A stretch of DNA of 40,844 bases from a virus. The notes beneath the pieces are model-generated. The model was not told where the DNA came from. It did not search any database and worked only from the letters and a program-made list of their open reading frames with translations. A program made the translations under genes and the position numbers. The stretch covers positions 1 to 40,844 of the IMG/VR virus record IMGVR_UViG_3300042864_000780. One strand, 5' to 3'. Numbering within the stretch: the stretch's first letter is position 1; each line of letters begins with the position of its first letter. Of this stretch, positions 1-9,230 are shown in pieces.

Positions 1-3000
1 TCTACTTTTACTTTATCGTCTCCATAGATTTGATTAGCGTACAAGGCTTCTATAGGGCTTCCTTTAAATAAATCCGTAGCAATTGCTCTAGAAAACTGGT
101 TTAAATCCATGGCTTGAATTTGTTCAGCGGTATATTGAGATAAGCCTAATATTTGGCCAATAGCATTCCACAATTCTTGTAACCAAGACTTAGTTTTAGT
201 GCTATTTTCCTGCACAAGTTTTGCCCCGTTATCCCCAATTGTTTGAGCTAATACTTCTTCTAAAAATGCATCACTGTCAACTTTTAGATCAGGCTGAGTT
301 TCCATTACATATTGTCTATAAGGCTCTGCTTCTTCAGATTTAGCTAATTCTAAACCTCTTTGATAGATTTCCTCAAGATTATTTTTAGCCCAAGATAACC
401 ATAAATGTCCGAATTCATGGATTGGAGTGTCAAGATTCATCTTATCCATGTTTAAGTAAACATCTCCATTATAAACAAATCCCGCTGTTATAAAAGTAAC
501 ATTATCTGTTCCTAATTCAACCAATTTCTCTTCAATTTCTTCATTAGACATTTCAAAAACTTCGTTAGCTAATCCTGTTTCTTTTAATCTTCCTACAATA
601 CTGCTCATAAACTCAGATCCTGCTCCAATGAGAGATTCTTCTTGCATAGCGGTTATTGTTGATATTAAATCTCTAGCCTCCTCAATTCTTCCTTGTACTT
701 TTTCAGGAAGATTTGCTACCATTGTTTCAAATTGATCATTGGTAGGAATTCTTCCATATATTCTTAAATTTTGTGCAATATGATAACCCTTGCTATAATC
801 TTGCACATCACCTCTGGCACCTTCAAACTCTTTAGCTATTTCTATTAAAGATCTTAAAGCTATTATTCTAGCCTTTAAAGGATGTTCTATTTCTTTATCA
901 GTAGCTTTTTTATAAGTTAAAGTTTCTGGTACTAAAGGCACTATAGCATCCGCTCTCATAGCTGGGCCCGTAATAGGCTCACCAGCAGGGTCATAATACC
1001 AAGTACCCACAGCCATTTTATACCCATCTTCAGCGGCCATTTTAACCATTTCTTTCTTTATATTAGCCTCTCTAAATGGAGTATTTTCTGGAATTATGGT
1101 TTCTGCCATACTTCTATACCCATTAGGATCGGTATTCATTGGGTATACTTCTCTCTTTGGAACTTTTACTGTATACACAGTTCCTCCCACCATTCTTTCT
1201 TCATCAGTAGGTAAAGTGTAGTAAGAAGCTACCCCATACTGAGTGGCTTTTTCTTCTTTTGATGTTCTTAGAGAATAGAATTTTCTTGAATCTATACCTG
1301 CATTAATTTCTGCTACAGGTGCATTAGATTTATGGAAAAATACATAGTTTTCTCCATCTTCTGTTTCAGTTAAGAAAGATTCATAATAAGTGTCTTTTAC
1401 TAAATCAGTATTTTTATTCTTGGTTACCGCAGAAAGAAGTACTTGTTTTTTAGGCACTGGCTTAGATTTCACGTTATCCAATACTAAAGCATTGTCTGCA
1501 AAAAGTATATTAGGATTCACTCCTATTTTGTGACTTCCTAAAGTATCCTCATTCATAGTGATAATTCTATCTAAAAGAAAGCTTATTAAAATACCATCAT
1601 TTAAATCTTGATTTCCATCAGTATAAGGAAGAATTGAATCTAACTTATCTATCTGAGATTGTGTAGAAGAAGCTCTTAAATCTAGTTTTCTACCCCCTAA
1701 TTCACTAGAAAGTAAATACTGTAAGTTTACTAATTTAGGGTTTTTTAATTTGTTATTTTTAACAAGTGCATCTAACTCCGCTATAAAATTTGGATAAATA
1801 TCCACTCCATCAACATTGTTTGCAGTAAGTTTATTTCTGTCAATTAAATCAAGAACTGCTTTTAAGTCTTGAGAGCTATAACCTAATTCTGATAACTTAG
1901 GAGTTACCATAGGTATGATAATATTCTTATTAGGAAAATTAGTCATAAAAAGATAGGATGCCCCTAGCGGTGCATTGGTTGGTACCTTTCCAGGCACTAC
2001 CACTCCGTTTTGATTTTTAAACACACGTTGTTTGTCCTCAACACCCACATAAACCATTTCATATTCTCCTGGAACCAATACTCCAGATGCTATTGCATTT
2101 TTCTCCCAATCAGCAAAAGATTGAAGAGGGGCTCTATTGAAGTCGTTAAACTGTATATCCTTTATTCTAGCTTTTGTAGGTTGTAGTCTATTAAATCCTT
2201 TTTTATTAGAAATTTTTAGAGTTTCTCTTAAAGGAGAATTTGGAGCAACCATTCCTATTTTTTCTCCATTTGCATTTACTATAGACAGAGAAGCTTTGTT
2301 TTTGAAGTCTTTTTGTACCTCATCAGTATCATTATACCCCATTTCATTGTTCTCTACTATTTCTACTTCTGTACCAATAATATCAGCAGCTACTGCAATA
2401 TCATTAACTACTTCTACGAATCCATTAGGTTGTACAAATTCAATATAATTTTTAGACAATACTGGAGTTTGTGTATCAGCATTTAGTACTTGATACGTTC
2501 CTTTGCCTTCAAAAGATTTTGGCATAAGCCAATTATTGAATTTATAAACAGCTTTCAAGTCTTCTAAAGTCATTCTTTTTTTACCATATTTATTTGCAAG
2601 AACATTGTCTCCAAATATTTTAATAGTATAAAAAGCTCCTTTATGATCGTCAACTTGAATATATAATCCTTTTCCTAACCCAGCCATAAATACTTGGGTG
2701 TCTTCTTTCATTGCTTTTTTAGAAGTAGTCTTAGTGGCTTTATTTTTATCCTCTACTTTCATGTCTTCTTCGGTAGCTTCTATTTCAGGCTGAATCACAG
2801 TTACTTCTGTTTCTTGAACAGGAATATCTGATTCCAATACTACTAAAGAATCTTCTTTCAAATTATCTGCAGTTGTTGCAGGAGTGTCTTCTTCGTCTAA
2901 AGGAATCTCATCAAATGATTCTACTTCTTCTTGAGTTAGTAACCCCTCTTCTTCTAAAGTAGTTAATACAGGATCACTAGTGGTAAGTTGTAATAATGTT

Positions 3001-6000
3001 CTACTAAGAGTATTATCATTATTATTAATTTCATTAAAACTATTTTTAACAATACTCAAATTAGTTAAACCGTTTTCAGTTGTAGAAGTATTGTTCACTC
3101 TAATAGGTAAAACATTTATAGAAGCTACTGTTATTCCATTATCTTGAAAAATAGCTTGTATTTCAGTTAGATCGTTAGACCAACCTGAAGCTGCGGCAGC
3201 ATAGTTACCTGCTGAAAAAGATTTAAAATCAATTAAGTGTACACTTCCTTCAGTATCAACTACTGTTAATATAGGAGTGGTAGCAATGCCTTCATATCCT
3301 CTTCCTTCATCTTCGGAAAGTTTTGAAGTTACTACTTCATCATTAAACTTATACGCAAATCCTTTAGCATCTAAATCTGATTTTAATGCTAATATTGTTT
3401 CTGCTATAAATTGTAAACTTCTATTATCAATACCTACTTCTGTATCAAACCCAGACTCAATAATAACTTTATTGATTATCTGAGATACATTATAAGGAGT
3501 TAATAATAATGAGTTGTTAAATACTTGTTTAGCTATTTCACTAATAACCGCATTTGTCAATACCGTATTTCTCTCTTCTTGAGTCATCATAGTTGGAGAA
3601 ACACTATATCCTGTAGGTTTGTATAAGTTGCCATCAACCTCAAACATAGGATTACCGTTCACTTGTGTAATGATTTTCTCGACAAAAATACCTGATATAC
3701 CCTCTAAACGAGTCTCATCCTGGGCAGATAATTGTTTATTTAGATAGGTTTTTACTGCTTTTTTTGTTTGAGCATAAGACTTTTTATTTTCAAACCCTAG
3801 TCTTTTTGCGTATTCATATACTTGTTCTTTGTCTTCTAAAATAGTCTTTATGTCTTCCTTATTTTTAGGAGTAATAATTTGAGATCTTTCTGAAGATTTT
3901 TTTACACCTGTAGTATATTCAAGTTCTATAAGCCTTTCTACATCTCCTAAAGTACCTTTATTTTCAGATAATTTTTTAGTAGTAGCGTTTTTTTCTTTAA
4001 TATTATTCTTTGAAGCTTGGAATTCTTCCAAACTCATAGGAGTAAATTTAGAATCAAAAACTTCCACTCCATATTCTTTTTTCAAGACGGAGTTTGATTT
4101 CTTTAATGCTTTAAATGCGTCTAAATAATCAGCATAAGCTTCGTCAATTTCGTTTTGATCTATCTCTTCATCAGTGGCATCTACAACTGCTAAAGATTGT
4201 ATTTTTTCCCTTAAAACTATATCCGCAGTTCTAAAATCATTATATCTATCAACAGTTTCTTGTTGGGTATCAAATCTACCTGCTTTATATTGCTTTTTAA
4301 GAGTAGCTATAGTCTTATCACTAGCTTTTATAGTTTTTTCTAAAGTTTGTTTTTGTACTTCTAACTCTTTAGTATCTGCCCCCTCTATTTTAGCTGTTTC
4401 TATATTGGAGTTTACCTCTTCCAATTGACTCATGGCCATTTGTTTGTCCATAATAGCATTGCTTGCCGCTTTATATGCAAAATTACCTTCCTTGTTATTT
4501 TTTGCTCTTATAAGGTCTGGGGCTTCAGAAGTTACTTGATTTAACTCTTGTATATATTGTTTTTGTACAGGCTTAGTTTCTTTGTTAAAAGTATCTATGA
4601 ATGTAGTTAAATTATTATTACTTAATTGTAACTGCTCGTAATCAGAAATTTGTTTTGATAACTCTTCAGTAAGAGGATTGCTACCTACTGTTCTATAGGT
4701 ACCTTCAGGAGAAACAGAGATATTTCCCTTTCCTACTTCTTCATCTAAAGCAATTTTCTTTTCAGCTAATTCTCTTTCATTTAAACTTTGTCTGATAATA
4801 GCGTTGTCAAAAGTTCTACCACTATTAAGTTTATTTAAACTTTCTTCTGTCAATCCAATTGTATTTGCAAATCCTTTTATTACAGGATTTGCAAAGTTTA
4901 AAGTAGCTAAAGCATCATCATTGACTCCAAGTTCTGTTTTTCTTGCATTATAAGAATCTCTTAATGCTTTATAATCAGACATCATTTTTACTTGATCTGT
5001 TTCAGAAAATTTATTATCACTATTCTGAGTCATAATATCTACCATAGAAGTAAAAGTAGGTTCATTTTCAAAAGCTGTCTTTAAATAATCTTCTTTTGCA
5101 AAAGGAGCTTTAGTTGACATAGATTTAACTAAATCCATACCTGAAGATAATGTACCACCTGTCAAAGCAGAAGTTATTGCTACATCTGGATCTAAAAATC
5201 CTAGATCTTTTAAGGTTTCTTGATTATATGCTTTATCTCCAGTTATTTTTTCATTAATAAAATTTGCTCCTGCATTAATAAGAGGTTCTAATATAACTTC
5301 TTCAGCAGCTTCTTGTCCACCAGATATTGCAACATCTTTTAATACTTTCCCCGTTGAAGACATAATATTTTGAAACATTACTTTTCTAATAGCAGCATTA
5401 GACAATTTCTCCCTTAAAGCAACATTAGGGATTTTAGCAAATTCTTTTCTAATAGCTTTCATTGCTTGCATTGAAGATTCGATAGCATTAGGCATTATGA
5501 CTTTATTTATATCATCCCCTGTTAATCCTATTGCTTTACTTTGTAAATGAGAAGTGAGCAATGTACCAAAAGCTAAGGCACCCGAAGTAACTAATGCAGG
5601 AAAAGGATTTTCTTTATCCTGTGCAGCTTCTTGGTATTTCTTGTATATTGAAGGATACTGTTCTGTCATATTGCTGGAAACATTAATCATAAAATTAGCT
5701 CCTTGAGCTAATCTTCTCTCATTAGCAGCTCCTTTTATTAATGCTCCTGCAACTTTACCTGCCCCTGCTCCAACTACTAAAGAAGGCATCTCCTCTACTA
5801 TTTCTTTATAAGTAGTATTCCAGGCATTTTCTAAAAATACTTCTTTTCCTCCTTCAGTATCCCATAAAGAAGTTCCATTTTTTAAAATTTCTTCTTTGTT
5901 TGCCTCAAAATCATTTGCAAGAAATTGCATTATTTCTGGGTTATTGATTGTATACTCCAATCCTCCTCCAAAAGCATTTATTATTTGACCTTTAGGATCA

Positions 6001-7844
6001 TACTGAACCTTTACCTTTTCTCCTGTAGGTAATATTCTATCTATATATTTATCATCTTTAAAGACAGATAATTTAAAGTGACTGTCTTCTTGAGCTAAAT
6101 TGTCAAATAAATCACTATTATTTAATATATTTTTTGTCCACTCAGGAGTATAAGCTTCCCCCCCTCTAAAAGGAGCTGTAGCCAATTGAGTACCTATTTG
6201 AGCTGCAGCCGCTGTACTGGTTGTAGTAAAATCATTAATTTTTGTAGCAGTCCAAGCAGTTCCATATAACATTTTATCAAAACCTGCTTTAGATAGTATT
6301 CCCTGCTCTTCTACATTTTTATCTAATATAGCTGAACGTACTGCTTCTTTTCTCCCTATATTTTCTACTTGATTTACAGTGCCAAATGCATTAGATTTTT
6401 CTTGATTATAAAGATCAATATTGGCCATAGATAGCAATCTTTTTTTACCGTCAAGTATTTGAGTAGTAGCAGTTTTACCATAAGTATCTGCTATATTTCT
6501 AAAACTAGGATTAGTAAATAGTTTTTTTTCATTTTCTGATAATTGACTATTATCTATATATAATCCAGAATCGTAATCGTTTTTTAAATTTAAAAATTTA
6601 TCTATTGTTCCAACTACTTCTGACTTAGGTATACCAAGATCCGATTGTATTTTATCATAATCGTTAGTTAATTTACTGTCTATGCTTTTTGCATACCCTC
6701 TATAAGATTTTTCTAAAGCTGTTCTTTCAAATTGCTCTGATGTTAAGTTTTTAAAAGATTTTAATTGTATAAACTGATCTATAAAAGGAACTAAAGCAAC
6801 ACTTTTAGTGTCTTCTCTTTTTTTAGCAGTAGGCATTATAATAGTAGAGAATTCTCCCAATTCCTCTCTTGCTTTTTTAGACTCAGAAGCTATAGAAGGG
6901 TCAATCAATGACATTTGTTTTTTTAACTCTTCTCCGTTATTAGGGTCTACATTTTTAATAGGATCTACACCTTTTTTAGTATATTTTAAAAATCCTTCAG
7001 CATATTTTTTATCTGTTTCTGCTTGTGCAATATTTTCATCTACTTGTGAATTATTATCCCATGTGTTTTTAACTGTTTTAATTACATTAGTCAAACTTGC
7101 AAAAGGATTGTCAGTAATTTCTGTTTTACTTAATTCATCTAAATAACTCTTTTTTTCTTTAGATAATTCCTGTATTTTTGTTTTATTTTTATTAATATTA
7201 TCTGTATAATAAGCAGTACTTACAATTTGTTCTTGTGGAGTTAAATTTTTACCCTGTCTTTTAAGTTTTTCTGCGTTTAAGTTCAGTATTTCTGCCTCTT
7301 TTTGTCCAGTATAATCTACTTTATATGTTTTTACTAATGGATCGGCACCAAATATAGCAAACCTACTCGGTACATAAGCCGAGTAATTACTAGGGTCTTC
7401 CTGTAACTTATTATACTTATCTTCTACCGCTTTTATTTTTTGATCATATTCTTTATCTAGTAAAGTTATTGGACTAGGTTTAGTAAACTTATAAGGTGTT
7501 TCTGGTTTTTGCTCTACAAATTTTTCACTAATAAGTTCAGCTTTAGGGGCTTTTTTCTCATCTCCTAAAAAGAAACTTTTAACTCCTTCAAAAAAACCAG
7601 GCTCTTCTTGTTGAGGAGTAACCTTTGGTGCAACATTGGTTTGCTGAACAGGGGTTTGTTTTTTTGCACCTAATAAATCAGATTCAAAAGTACTATAATC
7701 CACTTTATTTTGTAAACCTGCTTTATTATAAGAAGCTTGTCTAGCAGCAGGATTATTTATAAAATCACTTTTAAAAGTATTAAAATCAACTTTATTTTTT
7801 AAATTTAACCTATTGTATAAAGCTAATATTGCTTGTTCATTCAT
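1..7844 (-). CDS. Giant multidomain virion/ejection (cargo) protein, partial at left edge
   Basis: The frame opens with ATG at 7844 behind an A-rich leader and has no stop in the 2,614 codons to the edge. The N-terminus has two copies of a module ending in KVD-x-x-TF-x-SD (about residues 17-57). A Gly/Ala-rich helical region lies near 685-760 and long charged coiled-coil-like helices near 1015-1335. A PD-(D/E)xK-like site follows, with D1530 and D1539-F-K1541 in the stretch VVDTEGSVHLIDFK. An acidic low-complexity linker spans about 1630-1715. Near the visible C-terminus is a zincin site HEFGH (2476-2480) with E2529/E2530 as possible third ligand. Position after the muzzle and cargo genes fits the huge internal proteins of crAss-like phages, some of which carry the virion RNA polymerase. 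I found no DxDxD polymerase motif here, but the missing part could hold one. Cargo role is inferred; the enzyme sites are motif-level calls. Confidence 0.8.
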   Translation of the reverse strand, partial: MNEQAILALYNRLNLKNKVDFNTFKSDFINNPAARQASYNKAGLQNKVDYSTFESDLLGAKKQTPVQQTNVAPKVTPQQEEPGFFEGVKSFFLGDEKKAPKAELISEKFVEQKPETPYKFTKPSPITLLDKEYDQKIKAVEDKYNKLQEDPSNYSAYVPSRFAIFGADPLVKTYKVDYTGQKEAEILNLNAEKLKRQGKNLTPQEQIVSTAYYTDNINKNKTKIQELSKEKKSYLDELSKTEITDNPFASLTNVIKTVKNTWDNNSQVDENIAQAETDKKYAEGFLKYTKKGVDPIKNVDPNNGEELKKQMSLIDPSIASESKKAREELGEFSTIIMPTAKKREDTKSVALVPFIDQFIQLKSFKNLTSEQFERTALEKSYRGYAKSIDSKLTNDYDKIQSDLGIPKSEVVGTIDKFLNLKNDYDSGLYIDNSQLSENEKKLFTNPSFRNIADTYGKTATTQILDGKKRLLSMANIDLYNQEKSNAFGTVNQVENIGRKEAVRSAILDKNVEEQGILSKAGFDKMLYGTAWTATKINDFTTTSTAAAAQIGTQLATAPFRGGEAYTPEWTKNILNNSDLFDNLAQEDSHFKLSVFKDDKYIDRILPTGEKVKVQYDPKGQIINAFGGGLEYTINNPEIMQFLANDFEANKEEILKNGTSLWDTEGGKEVFLENAWNTTYKEIVEEMPSLVVGAGAGKVAGALIKGAANERRLAQGANFMINVSSNMTEQYPSIYKKYQEAAQDKENPFPALVTSGALAFGTLLTSHLQSKAIGLTGDDINKVIMPNAIESSMQAMKAIRKEFAKIPNVALREKLSNAAIRKVMFQNIMSSTGKVLKDVAISGGQEAAEEVILEPLINAGANFINEKITGDKAYNQETLKDLGFLDPDVAITSALTGGTLSSGMDLVKSMSTKAPFAKEDYLKTAFENEPTFTSMVDIMTQNSDNKFSETDQVKMMSDYKALRDSYNARKTELGVNDDALATLNFANPVIKGFANTIGLTEESLNKLNSGRTFDNAIIRQSLNERELAEKKIALDEEVGKGNISVSPEGTYRTVGSNPLTEELSKQISDYEQLQLSNNNLTTFIDTFNKETKPVQKQYIQELNQVTSEAPDLIRAKNNKEGNFAYKAASNAIMDKQMAMSQLEEVNSNIETAKIEGADTKELEVQKQTLEKTIKASDKTIATLKKQYKAGRFDTQQETVDRYNDFRTADIVLREKIQSLAVVDATDEEIDQNEIDEAYADYLDAFKALKKSNSVLKKEYGVEVFDSKFTPMSLEEFQASKNNIKEKNATTKKLSENKGTLGDVERLIELEYTTGVKKSSERSQIITPKNKEDIKTILEDKEQVYEYAKRLGFENKKSYAQTKKAVKTYLNKQLSAQDETRLEGISGIFVEKIITQVNGNPMFEVDGNLYKPTGYSVSPTMMTQEERNTVLTNAVISEIAKQVFNNSLLLTPYNVSQIINKVIIESGFDTEVGIDNRSLQFIAETILALKSDLDAKGFAYKFNDEVVTSKLSEDEGRGYEGIATTPILTVVDTEGSVHLIDFKSFSAGNYAAAASGWSNDLTEIQAIFQDNGITVASINVLPIRVNNTSTTENGLTNLSIVKNSFNEINNNDNTLSRTLLQLTTSDPVLTTLEEEGLLTQEEVESFDEIPLDEEDTPATTADNLKEDSLVVLESDIPVQETEVTVIQPEIEATEEDMKVEDKNKATKTTSKKAMKEDTQVFMAGLGKGLYIQVDDHKGAFYTIKIFGDNVLANKYGKKRMTLEDLKAVYKFNNWLMPKSFEGKGTYQVLNADTQTPVLSKNYIEFVQPNGFVEVVNDIAVAADIIGTEVEIVENNEMGYNDTDEVQKDFKNKASLSIVNANGEKIGMVAPNSPLRETLKISNKKGFNRLQPTKARIKDIQFNDFNRAPLQSFADWEKNAIASGVLVPGEYEMVYVGVEDKQRVFKNQNGVVVPGKVPTNAPLGASYLFMTNFPNKNIIIPMVTPKLSELGYSSQDLKAVLDLIDRNKLTANNVDGVDIYPNFIAELDALVKNNKLKNPKLVNLQYLLSSELGGRKLDLRASSTQSQIDKLDSILPYTDGNQDLNDGILISFLLDRIITMNEDTLGSHKIGVNPNILFADNALVLDNVKSKPVPKKQVLLSAVTKNKNTDLVKDTYYESFLTETEDGENYVFFHKSNAPVAEINAGIDSRKFYSLRTSKEEKATQYGVASYYTLPTDEERMVGGTVYTVKVPKREVYPMNTDPNGYRSMAETIIPENTPFREANIKKEMVKMAAEDGYKMAVGTWYYDPAGEPITGPAMRADAIVPLVPETLTYKKATDKEIEHPLKARIIALRSLIEIAKEFEGARGDVQDYSKGYHIAQNLRIYGRIPTNDQFETMVANLPEKVQGRIEEARDLISTITAMQEESLIGAGSEFMSSIVGRLKETGLANEVFEMSNEEIEEKLVELGTDNVTFITAGFVYNGDVYLNMDKMNLDTPIHEFGHLWLSWAKNNLEEIYQRGLELAKSEEAEPYRQYVMETQPDLKVDSDAFLEEVLAQTIGDNGAKLVQENSTKTKSWLQELWNAIGQILGLSQYTAEQIQAMDLNQFSRAIATDLFKGSPIEALYANQIYGDDKVKV

Positions 7845-7851
7845 GTTTTAA

Positions 7852-9228
7852 TTATTTAGTTTCTAAATAAGAAGGTACTGTTCCAGTAGGGGTAACAATG
7901 TTTCCTGTTATTGAGTTTTCAAAATTAGTTTTAAGGGCTTTAATTTCTCCTGTTTTTCCTGTTTTACTTTCCACTATAATAGAAACTGTACCATCCATAT
8001 TGTCTCTAAAGTTTCCTGTAGGAGTATATCCAGAAGAATATTCTTCTGCTTTATAAGTTATTTCATTTCCTTTTGCATCTATTCCTTTTAAATTAGTTAT
8101 TTTTGGTTTACTAGTAATTGTTTTTCCTGTTTTATCCTTAGTCATACTGACTGCTTTAGTTAAGTAATTAGAGAGGGCATTTATTTTTTCACCCTGTTCC
8201 ATTTTGTCCCCATTCTTTACAAAAGAAGTGTTAGAATAATCTACAAGGGATGGTTTAGGTCCTTTTGTAGTACCTTTTGAGCTAGGAAATCCTGCAGACT
8301 GTTCAGCATTAAATCTAGCTTGTGCCCTAGCGTTTTCCGAAAGTTGTATCCCAGTACTAATATCAACATCTTCTCTAGGCATTCCGACTTTTACTGTAGG
8401 AGTTGTTGTTCCATATTTAGCAGCAGAAGACTTAAACATATTGTTAATAACATCGTCAATAGAGCTTCCTCTAGTTTTCTCATAGTTTCCTCTTCTATTA
8501 TACCAAGACTGGAATTCAGGATCTTGCATTAACCCTTGTTTAAATGAATTGAAAGCTGTTAATAGTTTACCTGCAGATTTATCCTCTATAGCTTTTTCTT
8601 GTAATCCATACAATCCGTATTTAACAATAGCATTTTGTACATCAGCGGGAACCGCCTTAGCAAACTCATCTGCTTTTGTTTGTAAATCGTATTCCTTATA
8701 AATAGGATTAAAAGTAAAATCGTTAGTTTCCCCTCTTAAAAATTTTTGATAATTTCCTTCATTTGCATTATTCCAAGGTTGTTCTGCAATCTCAGGTTTT
8801 TCAAATTTCATTTTTTCATAGCTCATAGCATCCTGAGAAGCTTGGACAGCTCCTTGTAAAACAGGGTCATTTTTAGCCTTTATTAAACTAGTATTCAATG
8901 AAGTGAAGTTTGCAGAGTCAGATAGCTGAAGCTGTCCCATATTGTCTATAATAGCCCCTAATTTATTATCTAACTGACCTTGTAAATCATCAAATCTTTT
9001 ATGTAACTTTACTTTTTCTAAAATTGCATCTCTTTGTTTTAATACTTCGTCTAAACGCTTATTAGCTACTTCTTGAGCAAACTGAGCGTTTTGATTTATA
9101 AGCCCCATATTTAATCCCTGGAAATCAGCAAAATCTATATCGGCCCATTCGGGGCTATACATTATTTGCTGGCCTATACCTGCAGAAGAAGGGGAAAAAC
9201 CCCCTGATGGATTTCTTTGTCTAGCCAT
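7852..9228 (-). CDS. Probable internal virion (cargo) protein, 458 aa
   Basis: Start is ATG at 9228, two bases after the stop of the preceding large cargo gene, and the stop lies seven bases before the giant gene, so the three are surely co-transcribed. The protein has no signal peptide or membrane segment. Residues about 45-110 are helical and charged, the middle is mixed, and the C-terminal third is rich in Lys, Gly and Thr like a flexible or beta-rich tail. I recognise no catalytic motif. Its place between two giant virion proteins is the usual position of a conserved medium-sized cargo protein in crAss-like phages; that role is inferred from context only. Confidence 0.75.
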   Translation of the reverse strand: MARQRNPSGGFSPSSAGIGQQIMYSPEWADIDFADFQGLNMGLINQNAQFAQEVANKRLDEVLKQRDAILEKVKLHKRFDDLQGQLDNKLGAIIDNMGQLQLSDSANFTSLNTSLIKAKNDPVLQGAVQASQDAMSYEKMKFEKPEIAEQPWNNANEGNYQKFLRGETNDFTFNPIYKEYDLQTKADEFAKAVPADVQNAIVKYGLYGLQEKAIEDKSAGKLLTAFNSFKQGLMQDPEFQSWYNRRGNYEKTRGSSIDDVINNMFKSSAAKYGTTTPTVKVGMPREDVDISTGIQLSENARAQARFNAEQSAGFPSSKGTTKGPKPSLVDYSNTSFVKNGDKMEQGEKINALSNYLTKAVSMTKDKTGKTITSKPKITNLKGIDAKGNEITYKAEEYSSGYTPTGNFRDNMDGTVSIIVESKTGKTGEIKALKTNFENSITGNIVTPTGTVPSYLETK

Positions 9229-9230
9229 AA

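Noticed and set aside
1-7844. Virion RNA polymerase (DxDxD) in the giant gene
   Set aside because: In-frame Asp-x-Asp pairs exist (for example DSD, DTD, DPD, DLD, DYD) but none extends to DxDxD; I therefore did not call a polymerase in the visible part.
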